Shown: positions 1 to 4,822 of the stretch, piece by piece
Layout of the letters: the number at the start of each line of letters is the position of its first letter
Position numbering within the stretch: the first letter of the stretch is position 1
Program-made: the position numbers and the translations under genes
Origin: Actinomycetota bacterium
GTDB lineage: Bacteria; Actinomycetota; Thermoleophilia; Gaiellales; Gaiellaceae
DNA length: 9,135 nucleotides
Assembly: GCA_003162235.1 (NCBI GenBank)
Contig: PMMN01000081.1
Coordinates: 1 to 9,135 of the forward strand
Reading direction: 5' to 3'
Notes under the pieces: generated by a model
Database searches by the model: none
What the model saw: the letters and a program-made list of their open reading frames with translations, nothing else
What the model was told of the DNA's origin: nothing

Positions 1-1119
1 ATGGCCGCCACCATGCTCGGCTATCCGATCGGCCCGATCCTCGGCGGCTGGCTTCTGACGCATTACTGGTGGGGCTGGGTCTTTCTGATGAACCTGCCGG
101 TGGTCGTGCTCGCGCTCGTGACGGTGAGCGTCTTCCTGCCGGAGTCGCGCAGCGAGAAGACTCAGCGCTTCGATCCGTTCGGCATCGTCACCTGCGGCGC
201 GGGGCTCGCCGTGCTCACCTACGGAATGATCGAAGCGGGGCAGAACGGCTGGGGCGATTCCACTGCGTTCGCGGAGATGATCGGCGGGCTCGTGGTGCTC
301 GCGGTCTTCATTCTCAACGAGCGGCGCGTGCGCGACCCGCTTGTCGATCTCGGGCTCTTCCGCTCTTCCGGCTTCAAATGGGGGACGATCCTTGCCACGG
401 TGATGACGTTCGCCATGTTCGGGCTTCTCTTCGCGGTACCGGCCTTCTTCCAGGAAGTGATCGGCACCGACGCGATGGGAAGCGGCATGCGCCTGCTGCC
501 GATGATTGGCGGGCTGATCGTCGCGGCCGCGATCGGCACGCGACTGGCGAAACGAGCCGGTGCCAGATTCACGGTCGCACTCGGGTTTGCGCTCTTCTCG
601 ATCGCGCTCGGTCTGGGCGCAACGACGAACGCCGCCAGCAGCGAGCTCTTCATCGCCGGTTGGATCGCTCTCTGCGGCGCCGGTATCGGGTTGGCGATGC
701 CCACCGCGATGGATGCGGCGCTGGGAGCGCTCACGCCGGAGCGTTCGGGTGCGGGCTCGGGGATGATGCAGGCGCTGCGCTTGGTTGGTGGGACTTTCGG
801 GGCGGCGGTGCTGGGCTCGGTTCTCAACACCGTCTACCGTGGCGGGCTCGATCTGACCGGGCTGCCGGTCCAGGCGGCCAGTAGCGTGCGCCAGGGCGTC
901 GTCGCCGGGGTAGCGGTGGCGCACAAGCTCGGTTCGTCCTCGCTGCTCGACTCTGTCCAAAGCTCTTTCGTGCACGGGATGGACGTGATGCTGTGGGTCT
1001 GCGTTGCGGGAGGACTGCTCGGAACCGTGCTGGCGTTCGCCTACCTTCCACGCAGGGCTGAAAAGACTTCCGAAAAGGCCGACGCTCGATCAGAATTGAG
1101 CCATGAGCTCGCCGGCTGA
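1..1119 (+). CDS. DHA2-family (EmrB/QacA-like) multidrug MFS exporter, 5'-truncated by window edge
   Basis: Inner-membrane proton-driven drug exporter of the 14-helix DHA2 group (family inference). The visible 372 residues begin within antiporter motif C, seen as GYPIGPILGG at residues 7-16, which in this family lies in helix 5. About 130-150 N-terminal residues (helices 1-4, motif A) should therefore lie left of the window, and the ATG at base 1 is probably not the true start. The WGWVFLMNLPV stretch (about 24-34) is the usual helix-6 signature of EmrB-like proteins. Further hydrophobic segments follow near residues 65-80, 88-105, 128-150, 165-178, 192-208, 217-235, 260-277 and 328-350, with a short charged cytoplasmic tail. 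The last 17 bases overlap the start of the downstream TetR gene, which implies co-transcription and probable translational coupling. The substrate cannot be read from the sequence. Confidence 0.93.
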   Translation: MAATMLGYPIGPILGGWLLTHYWWGWVFLMNLPVVVLALVTVSVFLPESRSEKTQRFDPFGIVTCGAGLAVLTYGMIEAGQNGWGDSTAFAEMIGGLVVLAVFILNERRVRDPLVDLGLFRSSGFKWGTILATVMTFAMFGLLFAVPAFFQEVIGTDAMGSGMRLLPMIGGLIVAAAIGTRLAKRAGARFTVALGFALFSIALGLGATTNAASSELFIAGWIALCGAGIGLAMPTAMDAALGALTPERSGAGSGMMQALRLVGGTFGAAVLGSVLNTVYRGGLDLTGLPVQAASSVRQGVVAGVAVAHKLGSSSLLDSVQSSFVHGMDVMLWVCVAGGLLGTVLAFAYLPRRAEKTSEKADARSELSHELAG

Positions 1120-1711
1120 AACCGATCCCCCGCCATTAGGTCTGCGCGAGCGCAAGAGGGCGAAAACTGTGGCCGCGATCCAGACGGAAGCGCTGCGCCT
1201 CTTCCGCGAACGGGGCTACGAGGCGACCACGATCGAGCAGATCGCCGAGGCGGCCGAAGTCTCGCCGAGCACCTTCTACCGCTACTTCCCGGCCAAGGAA
1301 GACGTGCTCATGTATGACGCCTACGACGCGCCGCTGATGGAGGCGTTCCGCGCCCAGCCGCCCGAGTTGAGCCCGATCCAGGCGATTCGTAACTCGATCC
1401 GCGCTGTTTTCTCGGAGCTGTCCGGCGAGCAGCTGAAGCAGGAGCGCGAGCGCGAGCGGCTGATGCTCTCCAACCCCGACCTGCGTGCGCGCATGCTGGA
1501 CGAGCTCGCACGTGGCGTACAGCTGATCGCCGAGCTGATCGCCGAGCGTGCCGGGCGCCGCGCCGACGAGCTGGCGGTGCGCACCTTCGCCGGGGCGCTG
1601 ATCGGCGTCGGGATGTCGACGATGCTGGCCGTCATCGACGATCCCAAGGCCGACTACTTCGAGCTCTTCGATGCCGGCCTGGCTCAGCTCGAGTCCGGGT
1701 TCAGGCTGTAG
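1103..1711 (+). CDS. TetR/AcrR-family transcriptional regulator
   Basis: A 202-aa one-domain repressor-type regulator of typical TetR length. The N-terminal helix-turn-helix lies at about residues 20-65. Helix 1 is followed by ALRLFRERGYEATTIEQIA and by the recognition region EVSPSTFYRYFPAKEDVL (52-69), a clean match to the TetR signature. The C-terminal ligand/dimer domain (about 75-202) has the acidic and Arg-rich look of the group related to mycofactocin regulators (MftR-like C-terminal domain); that subfamily call is tentative. The ATG overlaps the end of the upstream MFS exporter gene by 17 bases, so the two are probably one transcript. The simplest role is control of that exporter. The operator would lie upstream of the exporter, outside the window. 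There is no strong Shine-Dalgarno, only a weak GAG a few bases before the ATG, which fits coupled translation. Confidence 0.93.
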   Translation: MSSPAETDPPPLGLRERKRAKTVAAIQTEALRLFRERGYEATTIEQIAEAAEVSPSTFYRYFPAKEDVLMYDAYDAPLMEAFRAQPPELSPIQAIRNSIRAVFSELSGEQLKQERERERLMLSNPDLRARMLDELARGVQLIAELIAERAGRRADELAVRTFAGALIGVGMSTMLAVIDDPKADYFELFDAGLAQLESGFRL

Positions 1712-1719
1712 GGACCTAT

Positions 1720-1745
1720 CCCCGGCTCAATCCTCGGGGCCGGGG
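1720..1745. terminator. candidate bidirectional hairpin between convergent genes
   Basis: Six-base arms CCCCGG (1720-1725) and CCGGGG (1740-1745) flank a 14-base loop. They sit where the plus-strand TetR gene and the minus-strand ArfB-like gene converge with only 15 bases between their stop codons. There is no clear T-run on either side and GC-rich arms arise easily in this DNA, so this is only a weak candidate. Confidence 0.25.
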
Positions 1746-2146
1746 CGGTTGCGCCGGCGCTTGACGAGGGAGCGGTGGCGCTTTCGGGACAGGCGGTCGA
1801 GAACTGACCGGCGCGGAGGCCTGGTCGAGGTGCGCACGGGCGCGGGCTCGAGCGCGGCGCCGATCTTCTCGAGCAGGCGCGCGGTGGCGAGCTCGCGGTT
1901 ACGGAGCTGGCTGCGCTCGTCCTGCGAAACCGCCCGGACGGTCCGGCCGAAGCGCTCGCGCAGCCTTTTCTTCGAAGCATCGTCGAGTGAGCAGGGGTCG
2001 ATCTCGAGGTAGGCCTCGACCCGTGTCTCGTTCTTCTGTGCGTGCTGGCCGCCCGGTCCGCTCGAACGGGAAGTCCTGAAGCTCATCTCGGCGCGTGCGA
2101 CCTCGAGCGCCCGCGCCCATTCGCGGTCTGTCCGATCCGAGCCCAT
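1727..2146 (-). CDS. arfB: ArfB/YaeJ-family peptidyl-tRNA hydrolase (ribosome rescue), GGQ domain
   Basis: Small release-factor-like protein that in its family enters stalled ribosomes and hydrolyses the peptidyl-tRNA without needing a stop codon. From the chosen ATG it has 139 residues, the usual ArfB size. The catalytic loop SSGPGGQHAQKNETRVE puts the GGQ at about residues 32-34. It is followed by the conserved region with VRAVSQDERSQLRNRELATARL. The C-terminal tail (about 105-139) is rich in Arg/Lys (RPPRRSVLDRLSRKRHRSL), matching the basic tail that ArfB threads into the mRNA channel. The stop-codon recognition domains of RF1/RF2 are absent, as expected. An in-frame ATG at 2197 would add 17 residues (156 aa) with Cys/His-rich, unfamily-like sequence. 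Neither start has a clear Shine-Dalgarno, so the start is uncertain. Convergent with the TetR gene; no operon partner. Confidence 0.85.
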   Translation of the reverse strand: MGSDRTDREWARALEVARAEMSFRTSRSSGPGGQHAQKNETRVEAYLEIDPCSLDDASKKRLRERFGRTVRAVSQDERSQLRNRELATARLLEKIGAALEPAPVRTSTRPPRRSVLDRLSRKRHRSLVKRRRNRPGPED

Positions 2147-2501
2147 GAGCGCATGATCGCAGCAAGACGCGTGCGCCTCTCGGTGAAAGCGGGGCATGTC
2201 CGAGATTGCTCGAACGGGATCGAGCGGGGAGAGCCGGCGCCCCGGCCCTTCCCGGTGCTCGCCTACGGCTGCTTGCTCGGTATCGTTGTCGATCGATCCC
2301 GAGGCGCGCTACGTGATCACCAGCGCCGGTCTCGGTTCCCCCGAAGAGGGTGAGTGGAATCGCTTTTCGATCGCCAAAAAAGAGTGAAATAGCGGGGGAA
2401 TCACTGTCTCGAGGGATTTGGAGTCGGCGCCGCTTTCTCGATGCAGAAGGCGTCTACCGTGTAAGAAAAAGATCCGCCGGGGGGGATGAGGGGGAACACG
2501 A
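2147..2501. other. gene-poor intergenic stretch upstream of the pilin-like gene
   Basis: About 355 bases with no convincing complete gene on either strand. Composition changes from GC-rich (to about 2370) to a more A-rich segment (about 2370-2475) that probably holds the promoter of the downstream Flp-like gene. No consensus -35/-10 pair stands out; TACCGT at 2455-2460 is a possible -10 only. The plus-strand stretch 2289-2387 reads as a protein-like C-terminus (DPEARYVITSAGLGSPEEGE, ending in AKKE and TGA) with coding-like third positions. The hydrophobic reading just upstream is in another frame. It could be a frameshifted gene remnant, but this is weak. Confidence 0.4.
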
Positions 2502-2675
2502 ATGCCGCCGTTCTCGAAGATCCGTTCGTTCGGTCGCTCAAGCCGCAAGCGCGAGGCTGGACAGACGGTCGGCGAGTATGCGGTCGTACTCAGTGTGATT
2601 ACGATCAGCGTCGCGGTGGTGTTCGTGGTCCTCTCCGGCGGTGTAGCAGTGGCCGTTGAGCGGTTGGTGGATTAA
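2502..2675 (+). CDS. Flp-family (type IVb) pilin-like small protein
   Basis: A 57-aa protein: a basic N-terminus (about residues 1-18, rich in Arg/Ser/Lys), then AGQTVGEYAVVLSVITISVA, which continues as one hydrophobic helix to about residue 52 and ends in ERLVD. This is the Flp/Fap pilin layout: a short positively charged leader, a G-x-T/S-x-x-E-Y core with the Glu-Tyr pair (E25, Y26) that follows the prepilin processing site, and a single membrane helix. By family knowledge it would be cleaved by a TadV-type prepilin peptidase and assembled into a Flp pilus, or act as a minor pseudopilin. The start is well supported: a G-rich Shine-Dalgarno (GAGGGGG, about 2489-2495) lies 6-7 bases before the ATG. 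A terminator-like hairpin follows 24 bases after the stop, so it is probably a single-gene transcript. A TadC-like remnant lies 110 bases downstream; no intact tad gene is in the window. Confidence 0.75.
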   Translation: MPPFSKIRSFGRSSRKREAGQTVGEYAVVLSVITISVAVVFVVLSGGVAVAVERLVD

Positions 2676-2699
2676 GTACCGACCTAACCGCTCGAGAGT

Positions 2700-2732
2700 G
2701 GGTGGGCCTTTTCTGGTGAGGAAGGCCCGCCC
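2700..2732 (+). terminator. rho-independent-like hairpin after the pilin-like gene
   Basis: An 11-bp stem (2700-2710 with 2722-2732, one G-U pair, core GGGCCTT/AAGGCCC) encloses an 11-base loop. It begins 24 bases after the TAA of the Flp-like gene. The trailing sequence is only mildly T-rich (GCTGTTTGTG), so termination may be inefficient, but the stem is long and well placed. Confidence 0.65.
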
Positions 2733-2785
2733 CGGCTGTTTGTGAGGACGAGAGGAAAGTCGAGGCTCCGAGCCAGGGTCAGCCG

Positions 2786-2875
2786 ATGATCGAGGCCAAC
2801 CAGCTCGGCATCTCACTCGGCCGCATCCTGCGCGTCCAGGCCACCTACGTCCGTCTCAAGCATTCGTCGAGCTGA
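2786..2875 (+). pseudogene. remnant of a TadC/TadB-like (T2SSF domain) pilus-assembly membrane protein
   Basis: The reading IEANQLGISLGRILRVQATY followed by VRLK strongly resembles the conserved segment near the C-terminus of TadB/TadC proteins, where an acidic residue, LG, S/T, a hydrophobic stretch and LRxQ precede a basic xRxKRRQ run. Here the run stops at VRLK, then HSSS and a stop codon. The expected basic stretch and final membrane helices are missing. Upstream the frame stays open towards the hairpin but does not resemble the family. A full TadC is about 280-320 aa, so only about 25 recognisable residues remain. The ATG at 2786 has no ribosome binding site. Tad proteins form the inner-membrane platform for Flp pili, so its place just behind an Flp-like gene supports the reading as debris of a tad locus. 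The identification comes from memory of the family pattern and needs a profile search. Confidence 0.5.
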
Positions 2876-3036
2876 TCGAGCCGCGTTCCGTCGGGCTGGA
2901 AGCTCGTGGACTCGACATCCCAGGCGCCGACGAAGTGCCCGAAGAGCATAAGCCTGTCGGCGACGCCCTCAGCCGGACCGTCGGCGGCGAGTAGCGAGAT
3001 GGTCGATTGCCCGCTCGTGTGTGCAGTCTCGGCCAT
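2845..3036 (-). pseudogene. N-terminal fragment of an FGxFVGxWD-type protein (DUF1579-like), truncated
   Basis: The 63-codon reading begins at an ATG, has a polar start, then LLAADGPAEGVADRLMLFGH and FVGAWDVESTSFQPDGTR (about residues 35-52). Small bacterial proteins of about 150-200 aa that I recall as DUF1579-like have the same beginning: LMLFGQFVG-W-x-x, then a DG turn, continuing with GEW-F-W-x-LxGRAIQDV. Here the resemblance ends right after DGTR (base 2881). The remaining LDQLDECLRRT is simply the antisense of the TadC-like remnant. The gene therefore seems cut off by a rearrangement, leaving perhaps a third. It lies 42 bases downstream of the SDR gene on the same strand and could once have been its operon partner. 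Function is unknown; it may still be translated as a short peptide. Confidence 0.5.
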
Positions 3037-3078
3037 GGTGGGGTCGAGTGTTGCATCCAGCAGCAGGGCACATTTCCC

Positions 3079-3993
3079 TCAAACGCGCCCGCGCCACCAC
3101 TCCAGCGTCGTGGCGAGAGCCTCGGGCATGGGCGTGGGCTGGAGGCCGAACGTCTCTGTGGCTGCCGAGGAGTCGAGAATGAACGGACGCTCGAACTGGT
3201 AGAGAACCTTGTGCAGCTCGCGTAGCAGGGGAGATGCCACCCCGGCGACACGCACAACCCAGCCGGGAATCCCGCGCACTTGCGGGGCGGGCACGCCGGC
3301 CAGGTCCGCCAGGGCCGTCACCGCCTCGCGCTGCGAGAGCGGCGAGTTCGTGGGCACGTGCCAGGGTCGTCCCCAGGCGCGCTCGTCGCGGGCGAGGAGC
3401 ACGAGTGTGCGGGCCACGTCGGGCAGGTATGTCCAGCTGTGCGGGGTATCGGGGTCGCCGAACACCCGCACGGTCTTGCCGGCGAGCGCCCGGGGGATCA
3501 TCCGCGCGAAGTGGCTGGATGTCTCCCTGGGGCCGAAGAAGTCCGAGGCGCGAGCCTCAGTGGCACGCACCTGGCCGGCCTCGTAGGCGGCGCGGGCCTC
3601 GAGCCACATGTTCGCCCGTACTCGGGCCTTCGCGATTGTGGCCGCCAACTCGTCCCCTTCGCTCATCGGGTGGTCGACAGGCCCGTAGCCGTAGAGGTTG
3701 TTCACGGTCACGAGCACTGCGCCTGACTCCTTCGCCGCCTGCAGGAGGGAGGAGGCAATCGGCGGCCAGTCGGTCGGCCAGCGGTGATACGCGGGGTTCA
3801 CGCAGTTGTAGACGGCGACCGCTCCCATCGCCAAGCGCAGCATTGCCGCCCGGTCGGCAGCATCGGCCGTCACCTTCTCGATGCCGGGATGGTCCGGCCC
3901 CGATCCCGACCGCGATACGAGCCGAACGCGATTGCCGTCTTCGGCCAAGAGCAGCGCGGTGGTCGATCCGACCGGCCCGGCTCCAACTACCAA
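3079..3993 (-). CDS. NAD(P)-binding extended SDR / epimerase-like protein
   Basis: A 304-aa Rossmann-fold protein of the NAD-dependent epimerase/dehydratase type. The dinucleotide-binding loop VVGAGPVGS (GxGxxG) is at residues 2-10. NNLYGYGP (98-105), RASDFFGP (148-155) and HSWTYLPDVART (185-196) are typical of extended SDRs acting on sugar nucleotides or similar metabolites. The expected YxxxK is not there: the Lys candidate is K122 in ATIAKARVRANMW, and the position four before it is Ala118. It may bind NAD(P) without classic SDR catalysis. Start: the first canonical codon is TTG at 3993, but the Shine-Dalgarno AGGAGGG (4012-4018, read on the minus strand) is 18 bases away. It is only 6 bases from an in-frame ATC at 4005 that would give I/M-DTHLVVGAG, the length homologues have. 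Either an unusual AUC start or a mutated ATG is likely. Downstream lies a truncated same-strand gene. Substrate unknown. Confidence 0.88.
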   Translation of the reverse strand: MVVGAGPVGSTTALLLAEDGNRVRLVSRSGSGPDHPGIEKVTADAADRAAMLRLAMGAVAVYNCVNPAYHRWPTDWPPIASSLLQAAKESGAVLVTVNNLYGYGPVDHPMSEGDELAATIAKARVRANMWLEARAAYEAGQVRATEARASDFFGPRETSSHFARMIPRALAGKTVRVFGDPDTPHSWTYLPDVARTLVLLARDERAWGRPWHVPTNSPLSQREAVTALADLAGVPAPQVRGIPGWVVRVAGVASPLLRELHKVLYQFERPFILDSSAATETFGLQPTPMPEALATTLEWWRGRV

Positions 3994-4029
3994 GTGCGTG
4001 TCGATGAGATTCCCTCCTATCCGGCTCGC

Positions 4030-4093
4030 TACAGGTTTTCTACCCGTTTTCGAGGTAGTTACGCCGGTCGTGTGAGGACTCTCGGCTCCGAGA
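4030..4093 (-). promoter_or_regulatory. possible control region of the SDR gene (short repeats)
   Basis: Upstream of the SDR gene, two adjacent 11-base copies, TACAGGTTTTC (4030-4040) and TACCCGTTTTC (4041-4051), match at 9 of 11 positions. An inverted pair CTACC (4040-4044) / GGTAG (4053-4057) overlaps them. A 6-bp inverted repeat TCTCGG-CT-CCGAGA occupies 4080-4093. No -35/-10 pair is convincing. Such repeats are plausible regulator sites, but short repeats also occur by chance. Confidence 0.25.
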
Positions 4094-4116
4094 CCGAAGA
4101 CCGCGACCGCTGTTTA

Positions 4117-4168
4117 CGGTAGGCCGAACACTCGGACCGGAACTGCTCGAACTGCTCTCCGCCTACCG
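4117..4168. repeat. 8-bp inverted repeat enclosing a tandem 9-mer at the end of the tetR gene
   Basis: Perfect arms CGGTAGGC (4117-4124) and GCCTACCG (4161-4168) are separated by 36 bases. The right arm contains the stop codon of the minus-strand TetR gene. Inside are two head-to-tail copies of GAACTGCTC (4140-4148 and 4149-4157). On the minus strand the structure begins at the stop codon, so it may act as a factor-assisted terminator or processing hairpin between the tetR and SDR genes. There is no T-run and the loop is long. Confidence 0.35.
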
Positions 4169-4708
4169 AGTTCCGACACCCTCGACGAATACGCGCTGGA
4201 TCGTGGCGGCGGTCTCCTCGACTCCCCGTTGGTGCTCGGCGGCGAGACGGATGCTGACGACGATCAGACCACCCAGTATCTCGAGCAACGACATGGCGTC
4301 GATGTCCGTCCGGATCGTGCCGTCGGCTTGGCCGCGCTCGATTACACGCCGGAGAGGAGCAACGACCGCGTGCTCGCTGGCGGCCGGATCGAGCTGCACT
4401 TGGGCCTCGAGTAAAACGATGTAGCGGTCGCCGACGACGACGATCGTGCGGATCGCGCGCGCGAGCGCTTCCAGCGGCGGCACGCTCTCGAGCTTCGCCT
4501 CAGCCAGCCGATCGCCGGCCTCGGTGAGCCCCATTCGTGTCAGCGCCTCGAGCAGCGCCTCCCGGGTCGGAAAGTGCCGATAGAGGGTCGAGCGGCCAAC
4601 GCCTGCTGCCGATGCTACCTCAGCCATGCTGCCGGCTTCACCACGAATGGCCAGCACGTGGGACGCGGCCTCGAGAATCGTCGCAGCGGTTTTATCACTG
4701 ATTCCCAT
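4163..4708 (-). CDS. TetR-family regulator, probable repressor of itself and the divergent MMPL transporter
   Basis: A 181-aa TetR protein. The N-terminal DNA-binding domain (about residues 5-52) contains MAEVASAAGVGRSTLYRHFP (28-47), the canonical helix-turn-helix and following LYRHFPTRE signature. The C-terminal domain (about 60-181) is helical and includes the segment LLEILGGLIVVSIRLAAEHQ. ATG at 4708 is preferred. A perfect TATAAT box on the minus strand (4716-4721) ends 7 bases before it, the spacing of leaderless actinobacterial mRNAs, and no Shine-Dalgarno is present. The in-frame ATG at 4717 would overlap that box, and the much longer open frame to 5008 runs antisense through the transporter gene. 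The protein faces the MMPL gene across 114 bp with three palindromic sites, so direct control of both genes is the natural inference. The ligand is unknown. Confidence 0.92.
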   Translation of the reverse strand: MGISDKTAATILEAASHVLAIRGEAGSMAEVASAAGVGRSTLYRHFPTREALLEALTRMGLTEAGDRLAEAKLESVPPLEALARAIRTIVVVGDRYIVLLEAQVQLDPAASEHAVVAPLRRVIERGQADGTIRTDIDAMSLLEILGGLIVVSIRLAAEHQRGVEETAATIQRVFVEGVGTR

Positions 4709-4715
4709 CACTCGC

Positions 4716-4721
4716 ATTATA
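4716..4721 (-). promoter_or_regulatory. -10 box of tetR promoter (leaderless start)
   Basis: Read on the minus strand this is a perfect TATAAT. Seven bases (GCGAGTG) separate it from the ATG at 4708, so transcription should begin at or within a base of the start codon. The -35 region (about 4739-4745) is weak at 17-19 bp spacing. The first inverted repeat (4721-4736) lies directly against this box, so a bound dimer would block it. Confidence 0.6.
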
Positions 4722-4736
4722 GGACATAAATGTCCC
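4721..4736. promoter_or_regulatory. operator O1 (TetR-type inverted repeat)
   Basis: GGACAT-AA-ATGTCC (4722-4735) is an inverted repeat with perfect 6-bp arms. In the 16-bp register it matches O3 as xGGACA-N4-TGTCCC. It abuts the tetR -10 box and ends 3 bases before the -35 of the transporter promoter, so one bound dimer could affect both directions. Confidence 0.7.
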
Positions 4737-4739
4737 GTC

Positions 4740-4768
4740 TTGACACATCGCTGTCCCACATCTATGCT
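4740..4768 (+). promoter_or_regulatory. sigma-70-type promoter of the MMPL transporter gene
   Basis: Consensus -35 TTGACA (4740-4745), a 17-bp spacer and -10 TATGCT (4763-4768). The expected transcript start is around 4775-4777, giving a leader of about 47 bases with the Shine-Dalgarno AGGAG at 4812-4816. Palindromic operator sites lie before, inside and after it. Confidence 0.7.
4742..4757. promoter_or_regulatory. operator O2 (imperfect site within the promoter spacer)
   Basis: GACA (4742-4745) faces TGTCCC (4752-4757), forming GACA-N6-TGTC. The right half matches O1 and O3 exactly, but the left half is 2 bp out of register, so this is a degenerate or half-site. Its centre is about 21 bp from that of O1, two helical turns, on the same face of the DNA. 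Confidence 0.45.
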
Positions 4769-4778
4769 GAGCCGCAAC

Positions 4779-4794
4779 GGGACACAGATGTCCC
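4779..4794. promoter_or_regulatory. operator O3 (TetR-type inverted repeat)
   Basis: GGGACA-CAGA-TGTCCC is an inverted repeat with perfect 6-bp arms and a 4-bp centre. It lies just downstream of the predicted transcription start of the MMPL gene, a position where a bound dimer would act as a roadblock or prevent initiation. It shares the GGACA-N4-TGTCC core with O1, 58 bp away centre to centre. Confidence 0.7.
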
Positions 4795-4822
4795 ATTTTC
4801 CCTCGCACGATAGGAGCGCGCC

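Noticed and set aside
2147..2197. 17-codon extension of the ArfB-like gene to the ATG at 2197.
   Set aside because: The added residues are Cys/His-rich and unlike the family, and there is no ribosome binding site. It cannot be fully excluded.
2753..2782. RNase P RNA-like motif: GAGGAAAGTC followed by GGCTCC and AGGGT, as near the P4 helix of rnpB.
   Set aside because: The key CC of GAAAGUCC is changed, and no other rnpB landmark (ACAGAA, the 3' P4 strand, matching helices) appears within 400 bases. The stretch leads into the TadC-like remnant. Probably chance.
3234..4007. Plus-strand open frame of about 257 codons, very rich in Arg/Pro/Ser.
   Set aside because: Lies antisense to the clearly recognisable SDR gene and has the Arg/Pro/Ser composition of a GC-rich shadow frame.
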